From Metallyticus violacea (taxonomy: Eukaryota > Arthropoda > Insecta > Mantodea > Metallyticidae): 64,000 bases of DNA. Below are positions 33,940 to 44,900 of the stretch, one piece after another. The position numbers and the translations under genes are program-made. Location: assembly GCA_030762175.1 (NCBI GenBank), contig CM060842.1:63158501-63222500 (forward strand), given 5' to 3'. The notes under the pieces were generated by a model, which saw nothing but the letters and a program-made list of their open reading frames with translations, ran no database searches and was not told where the DNA came from. Position 1 is the first letter of the stretch, and each line of letters starts with the position of its first letter.

Positions 33940-34215
33940 TTTTCAAGGGCTGACTGTTTGCTGCGAGAGGAAGGGATGAGATGAGGGAGACACCGGACGG
34001 CAATGAGACGCAGACATAGAAGGGATCCCTGATATTGTTTCCAGATATAACATCCTGACACCAGTGAAACCCCTCGTACAAGAACTTCCAGCCCCTCAGA
34101 AGGCCAAACGGGCAGAAACCTTGCTAGCCACCGTCACATTGCACACAGCAACAGCCCGCCTCGTAGCACTTTCGACCCAGCAGCAGAACAAACTGAATTA
34201 AATAATATGAAATGA
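33940..34215 (-). repeat. dispersed GC-richer repeat E, copy 3
   Basis: The minus strand aligns with copy 2: GTGTGCAATGTGACGGTGGC, then CGTTTGGCCTTCTGAGGG, a CTCATCCCTTCCTC block, and CAAACAGTCAGCCCTTGA at the end. It holds a middle part not shared with the other two, so the family is either longer than 200 bp or this copy has an insertion. Confidence 0.55.
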
Positions 34216-34539
34216 AAGAGCAAACTTTTTTTCGAAAGGTAAGGTCATCAGCATTCGTCTAAACAGCCAGGGGAAAGCACAAAAGAAAAAAAAAAACAAC
34301 GAAATAAGGATAGCCGGCCTAAGGGATTTGTTCCTCGAGTCCTGAGTCACACCGCTCGGTATCCTTTGGTTATTGCTGTCCTACTTAAGCTGTTGCTGTA
34401 CTCTAATACAACATCGTAACTGCTGCAACGCTTGCAGCAACATTTAGAAAGAAATTAGAGAAGAATACATTTACAAGAAAAACATGAAATACAACTCCCT
34501 GCATTCTAATAATTATTAAAGGAACTTAACATAGGCATT

Positions 34540-35110
34540 TATAAAAACTTCTTTTCCTTCCAGGGATTAGGTTATTTCACCTGTTCAGGTATCTATTGTC
34601 GTCACCTTTTACGGGGTCTAGACAAATCTTTCCTCCCAATTGGTTTATAATCCATTATCTTCTTTGGCAATCTATTCTCTACCATCCTATTGACATGAAA
34701 TCTTCATTTAATTTTATTTTTATCTATCTTAGCATCAATTGAAAAAATATTCAGATCTGATCTTATTATTTCATTTCTTATTTTATCAGACTCTATACGT
34801 GATATATCTCTTTTTGTCACTGTCTACCATTCGGAACCATATATAAGAGTAGGCGCAGCCATAACCTTTAAAAACTTCATTTGTTTCTGTCTTCCAGTGT
34901 TTTTTCCTAAAGTTATTCTAATTGTTCCACCAATTGTTTGAAATTTGTTAACTTTCATATCAATGTATTTGTCAAATATAAAACTAATATCACATCTGAA
35001 ATAATTGAAGTAGGAAATCCGTGCTATTTTTTTTTTTCATTTATTGTTATCTTCGATCTAACAGAATTCTTATCTTTAAAAGCTATTATCTCTAGTTTTC
35101 TATAGATATA
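34540..35110 (-). pseudogene. LINE reverse-transcriptase C-terminal relic
   Basis: Minus strand. IIAFKDKNSVRSKITINEK (after the RT palm), a frameshift, then FNYFRCDISF, KFQTIGGTIRITLGKN, MKFLKVMAAPTLIYGSEW, DKIRNEIIRSDLNIFSIDAK, FHVNRMVENRLPKKIMDYKP and GRKDLSRPRKR. This series (FNYLGC, CGTIRRTL, YGSE-W, KIRNE-I, H--RM--NR-PK, GRKD--RPRKRW) is the usual tail of an APE-type insect LINE polyprotein after the RT domain. The Trp after RPRKR and two other positions are stops. The catalytic FADD segment lies outside what can be read. Related to 49020-50035 and 63323-63735; clade not assigned. Confidence 0.85.
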
Positions 35111-36487
35111 GTTAAATTACAACATGTTGCACTTTCCTTATCTATACACTGCTCTTTTATATTATATTTTATTTCCAATACAAAATATTAAATAAATAAA
35201 TACACAGGGGAATATCGCAATTGACTTACGTAGTTAAACGTCTTACTCAAGAAATAGAATATTAATATGATCAATGAAACCTCGCCCCTCTACATGTATG
35301 CTCTTGTTTTTTTATTGCCACGAGAAACAATGCTTTTATAATGAATAGGTACATATTAATGTGACGCAACACAATATCCAGACATCCTTGTACACTGACG
35401 GAAAGAACACATGGTTGCCTACGTGAAAACAAAATCCTTATAGCTCCATTTATTAGAATGCTGATATCAATAAGCTCGATTCACTTATTTCCTCAACTTA
35501 AGTAGTTCTCGGCAATTTGGGGACATGAACATAAACGAATGCTTTTCTGCGAAGAAATTTGAATCCATGATCTTCCATACGTGACTTCAGCATGGTAATA
35601 TTGATGGTAGAACACTCTCGCAAGCATGATCGAACTTCATAAAGTTTAAAATGAGTTATTCACCTCGCATATCACAAAACTAACCGTTTTATATATTTTC
35701 TGATGAAAAAATGGGCTAAAGGATTGTATGTCTTGTTTGCTCAAAAATCCTTCCTTTGTGTAACTTTTTCCCCAGATAATATCCACAGAGGTTTTAATTT
35801 TATCATTAATCTATGAACCACAAAGTGGCGAGGGTTTTATTCAAAAGAAATACCAATCTGGCGTAGTATTTAATAGGATTATTTAGCCATTTGTGTTTGC
35901 AAGATACGTAATTATATCATTATACGTTGCATTATATTACGGGTATTTATATACGCGAATAACGTCACTGCTTGCCGGTATATGTGACTATTTACAAGCT
36001 TTATTATGAAACAATGAAATAACAGAACTAAACAAAACACACATTATATAAAACAAAACGCAAACACATAAACGATTGTTTATTATTAAGTAGCTTTTAT
36101 AGTTAAACGAGTTTATCAAACATTTGTAAAGCCTAAATGAAAAAAACCTTAAACAAAATGGATAATAAAATGAAAAGGGTTGTTTCATGCATTTTTAAAT
36201 GTGCCATTTTGTAGCTTTTCAGTGTACCTACAGCACGGTTAAAGAATCTCACTACACCTGTAATTATGCCACATTTATTAAATATGGAAGGAAATCTGTT
36301 ATGCGTCTAGATATTAGTACAGAGACACAACGACCCCAAGTTATCTCATGCACTTTGATGAGAATTTTTGAGTCGCTTCTTGGAAGATGGCACGTCAGAA
36401 TTTGCCCTGTCTTACCCTCTCATTAATGAACTGAATTGGTTTACACACAATTAATAGAAATTACAAATTCGTATTGGTGTTGTTGGG
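35111..36487. other. AT-rich stretch, nothing recognised
   Basis: Upstream parts of the LINE may have lain at 35111-35300 but could not be read. Nothing else recognised. Confidence 0.45.
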
Positions 36488-36622
36488 GTTTATTCACGGA
36501 CGCTGTTTAACATTTCTGGCTATTAGCGTTCCATTCAATTCAGGGCCTGAAACGGCCAATAACTTTAGCTTAGAAGCCTCATCTTTTAGGCTTGAGGTAT
36601 TTTTGCGTGCCATAAATCTACG
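36488..36622 (-). mobile_element. tRNA-derived SINE, family A, copy 4, tRNA head missing
   Basis: The minus strand matches only the 3' half of the family: from TCGTAGATTTATGGCACGCA (36603-36622) through CCTCAAGCCTAAAAGATGAG to GTTAAACAGCGTCCGTGAAT. The head with both pol III boxes is absent, so this is a 5'-truncated, transcriptionally dead copy. It is also the most diverged. Confidence 0.85.
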
Positions 36623-37639
36623 AAAATATACCTATAATTACAGTTTTAATTTACATATGTAAAATATAGAAAAACGAAAATATGTTCATCAAATAAACAT
36701 GCCTGAATTCGTGCAAAATATTTTAGGAATTAATTTAAATATAATAATCCTCTCAATATTAGTGCATACAGCCTTCAGAATTTCCAGAAAATGATAGCCC
36801 TACTGTTACAAGGATAACCATCTTGACCATCGATTCCCAAGGACAGCGTCTCAATCCTATTACCATAAACTCCATATCATTTACAATTTTTCTTTTTTAA
36901 ATATAATTGTTTTGTTAAAGCTGCTGTCCAGGTCATATTACACCTTAACATAAAGATTTTAGAATAATAATAATAATAATAGTAACAATAATAATAATCC
37001 TCATAATCATCTTGGTTTACATGGAGAAAATATTTTTTTATATATATTATTACATTTTATTTCACTTCTCTTTGACTTTTCCAAATAATCTTTCTAGTCT
37101 CTTAACATTTAAATCATCTCTTTTATTCAACATAATTCTTAATGGAATTTCATTTAGTATTATTATTCCATTTTTATATCATATATTCTCTCTCAGTTTT
37201 ATAAATATACAGTGCAGTTCATTTGCTTTTTCTCTACTAAATGAGCATGCCGCTACATTTTTTAATCCTTTAAGATTCAGAACACCTGCTGATAATGCAT
37301 GCATATTCTTCACAACAATTCACTACTTTTCCCTACCCCATTCTTTTTCCGTTTTATGTACCAGCTCAGAGTGTTAAAGGTACTAAAGGCATTTCAGTAT
37401 CTTCAATCCTAACTCTAAACCTCTTTCCAAAATCTCTTGAGCTCCGCACATTATCCATTCAGATATTTTATATAATAAATTATAATTTTCTTCCCTAGTT
37501 TTGCAGTTTGATTATTCTTGAGTAATTAAGCTGGCCATAATTTAAATTCCTTATTCTAAACCAAATTTTCAGTTCACTTTACCTTTATTACCAACCTCCC
37601 CAATTCTGTTAATGTTACTCCATTAGGTGATGAGTTAGG
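36623..37639. other. AT-rich stretch with an AAT microsatellite
   Basis: (AAT)n at about 36963-36980 and 36987-36998, interrupted by AGTAAC. A 121-codon plus-strand ORF (37012-37377) is F/I/S-rich, as poly(T)-rich DNA gives by chance. No domain recognised. Confidence 0.55.
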
Positions 37640-37860
37640 CTCTCCTTAATGGAGTGCAATAATGCTTTATCTGGTCTGGTGGCCAAAGCAACGGTGCAAT
37701 TGATTGTTCAGTTCCTCGTCCAAGCCAGCGATGAGAAAACGTGTCGTCAAGCCAGCCATATGTGACTGCGCACAATGCTGTTGGAAGTAGACATTGTTCA
37801 TGATCCTTCCACTTGCAGCTGGGAAACAGAGTCCGTATTCATGCTTGCCCACTCATCACG
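37640..37860 (-). pseudogene. Tc1/mariner-type transposase fragment, catalytic Asp changed to His
   Basis: Minus strand. NNVYFQQHCAQSHMAGL is the second-Asp segment of a DDE transposase (family YFQQDGA-PHY); the catalytic Asp after QQ is His. The next frame continues WLDDTFSHRWLGRGTEQ and LLWPPDQ, matching VR-YLD--FP-RWIGR and the WPPRSPDL that leads to the third Asp. The third Asp itself is not readable. No N terminus and no inverted ends found. This variant (PHY, RWIGR) differs from the 9166 relic, so it is a second lineage. Confidence 0.7.
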
Positions 37861-38224
37861 TACGGAGAAATGTATTGAATTTATTTATAAAAAAGTAAAT
37901 TCTCCTTAGTACAGAAGTGCCAATTTCGTGAAGTGCAGTGAATGGTATATAAAGTGAGTTCCGTTCTTCCTCGCACATGTTTTGTAGGAACATACAGTGT
38001 GGCGCCTGTTCAGATCTCTGTCTGTTTATTCACTAGCAGTCGCAGGGTGAAAAGATTTAATTTTTAAGTCTTTCTTCATGTAGTTGCGTCACTTGCAATT
38101 CGATTACGCATTTTCTTGTTGGTTTAATTGCCGATCGAGCCAATGACCGCTAAGAATATATATACTATTGATTTAACACTCGTATTTTCTCATACTAAAT
38201 CATGCATCTATACTAATTCATAGA

Positions 38225-38530
38225 GTGGCTCCATTCAACTTTATCACAAAAGAGAATGATTCGAGCAGAGGTCAGCGCGGAGACTAGACATGGTTTCGTG
38301 CTTGTGGATTTTAAAGAGTCAGTACAATTAGGGCGCAAATGTACTGTGAAACGCTTTCCAAGCTGAGTATTGTCATTCAGAGCATTTATGACAATGCAGG
38401 ATCCCACACCCCTCTCGACACTGTCAAGAAGATTCAGGAATTTCAATGGGGACTTTGTAAGCATCCGCACGTAGCCCAATGCATTCCTTCACTTCAAGAA
38501 ATGACTTTGATCTTAAACGTATGACGAATG
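38225..38530 (+). pseudogene. mariner transposase DDE-domain fragment
   Basis: Plus strand. RHGFVLVDFKE matches the strand before the second Asp (G-LLVDF-E). IYDNAGSHTPLDTVKKIQEF matches HDNARPHTA---KKIQEF, with the second Asp kept. QWGLCKHPH leads into the position of YSPDLAPSD-HLF, which is readable only as PNAFLHFKK in the neighbouring frame. At least two frameshifts. The helix-turn-helix region, the C terminus and the inverted ends are not seen. Confidence 0.72.
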
Positions 38531-38769
38531 CGAGAATGGCTCGGTTCCCAGGCGGCTGATTTTTTATCCATAGGACATCCATAAGCTAGTGCTATCCAGG
38601 TGACTATCTATAAAAGTAAAGAGAACATGTACAGCATGTGCAAAATAATATATTTTGCTATGTAATAAATAACCAGCGCATACTTTTAAATATCCTAGCA
38701 ACATTTATATTGTATTTATGTTTTGTTTCAAATCGGTGTTGAAGTTGATACTATCACCGACACACAAAG

Positions 38770-39457
38770 TACAGGATGTCCGCAGAAACGCTCCTGGTTA
38801 TAAATGTGTATAGTGTCGCTTTCCATATTCATATTTACATGAAAGTGGTAACATTACAAAGAAAACCTAATATCTCACAGTATTTAATGTGTGCTCCACG
38901 TGTCACACTGCACACAACAAGACGATGTTCCCACTCACGCCACACGGGTTCCAACATATCTACTGCAATAAACTCAGTGGTAATATCACAGAAAGCAAGT
39001 CGTTTTTAGGGTCATCAGGCCTCAACGTATGCATTAATTGCAATTTATGAGGGTGAAACCTGAGAGGAGCACGTGTGATCTTGGACACGGATTTAGAAAT
39101 GTTTAACTGCAGGCTTACTCAAAGCATAGGCTTCAAAGACTGCTACAAATGTTTCCCGCATTGCACTACGTTCCTAAGGGGTCGCCATTAGCTCACTAAA
39201 TAGGTGCAGAATTCAGATTGATTTGAAATATAAATAATTTCACACATCTTGTTTCAATTCCCCTGCAATAAATGACAAGAGAAAGAGCGAAAGTAAATGT
39301 TGTTTTTTTCCCTGTAGTTCCCTCGGTCATTACACATTCCGCAATATTCAAAACAGGACTTCTTTGAGCTGTTCCTTGCAATATCGTGTGTATAACTTTT
39401 GTAGGGTTACCAATTACAACAATTTATAATTACAGAGTTTCTGTGGACAGATTGTTA
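38770..39457 (-). mobile_element. internally deleted Tc1/mariner-type element with terminal inverted repeats
   Basis: About 688 bp. The left end TACAGGATGTCCGCAGAAAC and the reverse complement of the right end TAACAATCTGTCCACAGAAA match through TGTCC(G/A)CAGAAAC, and go on with CT..GT..TTATAAAT. TA at 38770-38771 and 39456-39457 can be the target duplication. Inside, the minus strand reads APLRFHPHKLQLMHTLRPDD (second helix-turn-helix) and soon after VWREWEHRLVVCSVTRGAHI (C terminus). The whole DDE core between them is gone. This looks like a non-autonomous deletion derivative of a DUF4817-type element. Confidence 0.75.
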
Positions 39458-41790
39458 AGCATAACAGCTGTAGTGGGACTTTTCAACCGCGTTGTATATT
39501 GTATTGCTGTTGCTCATTAATTCTACAGGAAATAGCTTAAACAAATAAACAAGGAGCGATAAATTATAAATCTTCACCGAAAGTAAAATGGCGTGTCAAG
39601 AGTTAAACCGTCTCTTATAACTTTGAAGATGTTTTTCATTCAATGATATGGGTTTCTTTCGAAATAATTCGATAATTTTGTTCGTTATTGTTTTGCCAGG
39701 GTAATTTGTAATTATAAAATATTGACGTATTCCATTTGTAATTCATTACTCAGATTACAACTGAAAAAGAAGACAACTTAAAAGTTTATGGAAATTTACT
39801 TCTGGCCTTAAAATGGTTGAGTCTTGCAGGTGATGGTGAGACCAAAGGATAAAGGTTTAAAGAACTGCAGTAAAATTCGTTACTGAAGACATAAAAGGAA
39901 GCATGGCCCTACACTTCAAGGATGTATACGACAACTTCTGTACCTCTCGCATACGCACCCTATGTACTAACTTGTTAAAGTATATGTTACTGATGTAAAC
40001 ACGTTTTAGTATGACAGCTTTCTCGTGGAGGTAATTTACGGGTCTTAAGTTGAGCGTATATATCGCATGTGGTAAGTATTAATAAAACTTTTTATTACTT
40101 ATAAAGCAATTTTCGTTGTTGAAAATATAAAATGATATAGCTGCATGTTTTTAGCGTTGTCCATAATGCCACCCTTCCATAACTAAAATGAACATCTATT
40201 TATATTCACTGCCAAGCTAATCCGCCACGTTGCTTTGTTTGCTTTTCAGTGTTTATATGCATCCAATGTTGCTTTCAGTTGTGTGTTTGATCTAGGACGG
40301 GGAACTATTTGTTCACGTTCACATTGGAGTATACAGTTCTGTTTTTCTGCATTCTGGACACACTGTGATGACGTCACTAAATTGCCTTTCGATCTAGAAG
40401 AAGGTAAACAAAGCAATGTAAACGAAAGAGAATAAGCAGCCTATTGCAGAAGACGTGAATATGATGATAACATTGCACAAGATTGTCTATAACTTGAAAC
40501 AACAAAAATGAGATCTAAAGGACTGTTTCCGGCTACTAATAGGTTTTCTTTGATTTGAAATTTCCATCTTCGATGGTGCTGCTCCCAATGTATGTTTACT
40601 GCAAGGGCAATATTTCATTCTTGGCACCCATTTTAAGGCGCTTAATCACATGATTCGTTGGTTGTTTCCGATAGAAATTATTTCTAATGAATACAGAACC
40701 TTAAATAGCCATATAGCCATTACACAATAATTTTAGGAACGTTAACGCCTGGCGTTTTCTTTTTAAAACTCGAAGAATCCTATAGAATTATATGCCTTTT
40801 ATTTTCATGTAGGTATTTATAAGTTTATTTTTTGCGTGTGAAAGATTTTAACGTTTAAAATGTTTCACGCCTCTATTATTTATCAGTTCACATTATATTT
40901 CTTAATATTTATTTTACTTTAAATGCCTATTCAAGTTAAAAAATGATCATTCCTTATTGCATTTATAATAGCATCATTTATATAGAAATTAAAAAGTTGG
41001 CCAAAATGATCAGTTTATGATTCTAATGTCTGCAGCAAATTATTCTACATAATTTATTTGACGGAGTTTATGATCGCCTTCTGAGTACACTTAAAATGTC
41101 ATTACCATTTTGCATAACCTGAAAATGCCCAACTTGATTTTGTAGGAACTGTCTTAGTAAAACGGCGTTCTTTTTTCTAATTTGTAAAATAGATAACAAA
41201 GCGTAAAATTCCTTACGTATGGCAATGATTAGGTCCTCATACTAGAATCTGGTGTCTTCTATAAAAGGCACACATTAATTTAGACCATATCCATTATTTT
41301 TGGAAAAAAAAAAAGATTGTATCAGGTATTTTATTTTTTGCAATTATTTTTTTCAATGTTATTTTGTTTTTTCTATCAGCTAATATCCTATAGTAAAAAG
41401 CGCTATCCTGAAACGTTTAACTTCCTCAGCAATTAGACGTTGCCTATCTTTGATTTCTTATCGTTTAATCGACCATAAGGATGGATCTTGCCAAAGTATT
41501 ACATGCTTATTTTTATTTAGTTTTAGCTTTTATTATTGGAAAAGCTTCTTTCTAAGAAGTATATAAAAATATTTAATGTTTCTAGATATATCTCCCGTAT
41601 TTAATTATGAAAAATTACATGAAAATTACAATCGCGTTACTGGAAAAGCTTCATTCTAAGAGGTCTATTAAAATACTTCTAGTTATATTTCCCTAATTTA
41701 ATTATAAAACATTAACATGGGTCCTTAAAAGAGTTTACTTGTTTCACAGTATAATTGTTACATTTGTCTTGTAGGAATTTATATTTTCTT
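39458..41790. other. AT-rich stretch with one exon-like ORF
   Basis: Nothing recognised except the 40235-40435 ORF, listed separately. Confidence 0.5.
40235..40435 (+). CDS. unrecognised ORF with splice-like flanks
   Basis: A 66-codon ORF. GCTTTGTTTGCTTTTCAG ends at about 40249 and looks like a 3' splice site, and AGAAG|GTAAAC at about 40403 looks like a 5' splice site, giving a possible exon of about 153 nt. A TGACGTCA palindrome (about 40368-40375) lies inside it. The peptide is Cys- and Phe-rich with no domain I know. Chance splice-like sequences are common in DNA of this composition. Confidence 0.15.
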   Translation: MFAFQCLYASNVAFSCVFDLGRGTICSRSHWSIQFCFSAFWTHCDDVTKLPFDLEEGKQSNVNERE

Positions 41791-42079
41791 TGTGCTGTTA
41801 CGAGTTAAGATAGTACGCATAAATGCTTTTAAGGATTTTAAGGTTTTGGATAAGGCGGCTGTCTGCCCCAGGCAGACAGTGGTTCTAGGGCCGCTCTTGA
41901 ACCGGACCAATCACCGGACGACATATCTACATAAACGAGTTCCAGCCGTCGCAACACAGGTGTATTCTGCAAAAGGTCACAGAATAACGATGGCCGAATG
42001 CTTGGGGGGCAACAAAATCTTCACTCGACTGATTTCCTGTGAAAACAATCAGCACCGAGAAATCTTCAAATTCTGAAAA
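41791..42079. other. GC-richer segment with a perfect hairpin
   Basis: CTGTCTGCC at 41859-41867 pairs with GGCAGACAG at 41871-41879 around CCA. The segment abuts the transposase relic at 42080 and may be its 3' end or an unrelated short insert. A 94-codon plus-strand ORF (41792-42076) has no recognisable domain. Confidence 0.5.
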
Positions 42080-42828
42080 TTACACACTTAGATTTGGGAA
42101 GCAAGAGGGCCATGCGCCATCACTAATCACTGTATCTCTTAAAATACTTCCCTAATTTTACCCATGAACTCCTCTGCTATACGAGCAATGGTAGAATCTC
42201 GTTGAAACCACCATATGGTTTCTCTTCTTCCGCCATATAATTAAAAATGGGGCCAGAATGTCATTGCACTAATCGCACACCAAATTTCAATAATGCTATC
42301 ATGAAGATGGGTTTCTTGTATACAATTTGCATTTTCAAAATACGAATAGCGAGTGTCGTGAGTGTTCTCATGAAACCACGCCTCGTATGAAAAGAACAGG
42401 CTGTAGGTCGATGTGAAAGAAACCATTGACAATAACGCACACTTGCTACGGGATTACCTTGTTATAGGAAATGGACACGTGTACACTTGTAAGGTTTCAC
42501 TTTTAATTATTTTGTTGTTGTATGTGCAGAAGACAATGAAATCGCAACTCATGCTAATTTCGGTCGTAATTTTGTTGGTAAACATTCAAGATTTGCGCCA
42601 ATTTTGTCCTCTTTATGTAAAACGGTACCTCTTCGCTCGCGTTTCTTGTTTTACATGATCCAGTGATATCAAATTTATTAACGAGATCGTGAATTACAGT
42701 TCCCGAGGCAATTGCCCAGGGAACTTCCGAATAACTTCCTCAGGAAAGCGACGAATTGCTTCATTTTTATAACAACATTCACACACGAAAATGCGTTGCT
42801 CTAAAGTTAGCTGTATTGCCATCTCCAT
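42080..42828 (-). pseudogene. Tc1/mariner-type transposase relic (DUF4817-like), first Asp changed to Tyr
   Basis: Minus strand, ATG at 42828. MEMAIQLTLEQRIFVCECCY and IRKFPGQLPRE form the N-terminal domain. After a frameshift TVIHDLVNKFDITGSCKTRN continues the first helix-turn-helix. The DDE domain resumes with FFSYEAWFHEN, where the family has FF-DEAWFHL, so the first catalytic Asp is Tyr; then ENANCIQETHLHDSIIEIWC and AISAMTFWP. A deletion joins this to WFQRDSTIA (second Asp kept) and IREVF. The third Asp is outside readable sequence. The second helix-turn-helix is mostly unreadable. Same family as the 9166 relic. Confidence 0.82.
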
Positions 42829-44540
42829 GAACAAATGCAGACTGATGACTGCTCGGAAGTTCAAGGGTAAATAGATAGGAAGATGGTTGTCAATGCGGAA
42901 AGGAGCCGGCCTTGGCCGAAATGGAAATTTACGTGCGAGCGGTGAGGAATATTCTGTAAGCGTGGTATTTTAATATAAAAACTAATGTTTAAATTTTTGT
43001 TAAACAATAAAATGAAAACGAAATGGTAGAAGTAATTTATCCTTTCATTTACTTATAAATAAAATATTTCAGCATTACTAATATTTTTTCACGTTTATCA
43101 GGAATATGAAGAAGTTATAATTTCTCATTCTAAGATGTTCAAGAAAAGATGGATAACATAAAATTTTGAGTCTAATTACTTGTTAAAATGTCTCTCTCCT
43201 CATAGGAAATAGCCCATAATGAAAACTGTGTATGCGTTACTTCTCCTAAAAAATGTCTAAGGTAGGTACCATGCTGAAAAATGACAATGCATAGCTGTGA
43301 TGGATACTGTGGTGATTACAAAATATATAATATGCTTCAATATTTTTGGCTGAATAAAATATTTCCTGTTCATTTTTACACTCAGTAAATATGCGCAACA
43401 TTTCTAACAAGATATTAATGTATCTAGGGCTGGTGTTTTTCATCACTCAATAGAAAATATGTAAATCACTGTCCAGATAAGTTTCAATTTTTATCGAATC
43501 TGTTATGGCGAACTGTTTATTCAATTTATTTTTTCACTTTCAGTACTACGGTGATTTAATATTAGTTGTACAGCGTAAATTAATACATAGATTCATATAT
43601 TTGACATGGTGTTTGCCTGGGACAATCTGTTTTTTAAGAAAAACGATTATTGTATAAAATGTATTTAATATTTTATTAGGAGATAATTAATAGATTTTAA
43701 TTATTTTCAGGTAAGTGCGTGCATCCTTCTTCAGAAACCAGACGTGTGATTGCGGTTCCAATATTGAATGTAAGGTAATACCGTTTTCTTAAAATGTCTT
43801 CTATTAATAATGAATAGCGGTATGATGTTATATATGGACAGATTGTTTAGTATATAACATGCAGAGATGTTCATTAGAGGCAATGATACTAATATCCGCG
43901 TTATCTTGCATTTTATACCCAACGAGTCTTCATATTCATATGGATCAGATGAATTTAGAACTCTACAATAGAATAAAACCCCTCTCATTTACGGCGTATC
44001 GATACTGCCTATGTCAAATATTTATTCGTACTAAACCTCTGAATAATGCAGTGTGTGTATAGTCCTCCTGAGATAAAAATATATGTATCTGTTCATTACT
44101 GGGAAAAATAATGACTTCGTGGGTTTTCTAAACGGCAACTCTCGTAAAATAAGACCATAATTATCGAAAAAAATACTAATTTGAAGTTACATGCTCTTGT
44201 TTTCAACCACCCGAGAGCTTTAGTAATCAACTTAATAGCCTAAAAGGTACGGAGGGATGTAATATCATTAACAGGGGAATGTGGTGTTTTTATATTCACA
44301 GAAACATGTGACCAATTAAGCTAAATATTGAAGCAAAAACGATAAGTAAATAGCAGCATTGGAAATGTTACTCCTTTTTCTGTACCACAGAATGTCAACT
44401 TAATTGCTATTAAATGTTTAAAGTATTATTCTTTCATTTTTAATAAGCTGGGAATGGAACAGCTAAACATTAAGCAATTGATAATTTCTTAATATTCTGA
44501 ACCAGACTTGAAGGAGAAGAATGCGATTACTCAATGGTTA
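42829..44540. other. AT-rich stretch, nothing recognised
   Basis: Short ORFs at 43246, 43731 and 43859 lack motifs. Confidence 0.5.
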
Positions 44541-44615
44541 CAGCGTCAGCATAGAAGACTGAAGATCCCTGGTTCGAAACCTGAGTTTTTCAAGTCTTCC
44601 ATTCCAACACACGAC
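44535..44615 (+). repeat. tRNA-like segment (SINE head), copy 1
   Basis: CTCAATGGTTACAGCGTCAG followed by ATCCCTGGTTCGAAACC gives a B box (GGTTCGAAACC) about 35 bp after an A-box-like GGTTACAGCG. The acceptor stem does not pair, so it is not a tRNA gene. It resembles 44815-44895. Confidence 0.55.
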
Positions 44616-44814
44616 TATGTGAAAGAACTATTTACATAATACATTAGCCCCTGTATTTAGTGGTTAAACTAGAAGTCTGTCAAAGTTACTCGTAGCATTA
44701 AGAGTCGCGTTTAAATGAATTGGTATCTCACAAAAGGGAAATCCTTAGGAAGGTATCTGGGATATACCGAATCAGAATCGGATTTGAAAGGTTCGTGGCT
44801 ACGTGCTTGAAAGA

Positions 44815-44900
44815 CACGGTAGATCAGCTGGTTACAGTATCAGCATGGAAGGCTGAAGATCCCCAGTTCAAATTACTGCCGTCGTCCGAAATTTTCAAGG
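44815..44900 (+). repeat. tRNA-like segment (SINE head), copy 2
   Basis: Shares GGTTACAG(C/T)(G/A)TCAGCAT with copy 1, then a GA(A/C)GGCTGAAGATCCC-like run and the B-box position CAGTTCAAATT, degraded. Both copies lie in the same orientation about 285 bp apart, so this may be two SINE insertions or one local duplication. Confidence 0.5.

Noticed and set aside
37012..37377. 121-codon plus-strand ORF
   Set aside because: Same low-complexity F/I/S-rich character next to an AAT microsatellite; no domain recognised.
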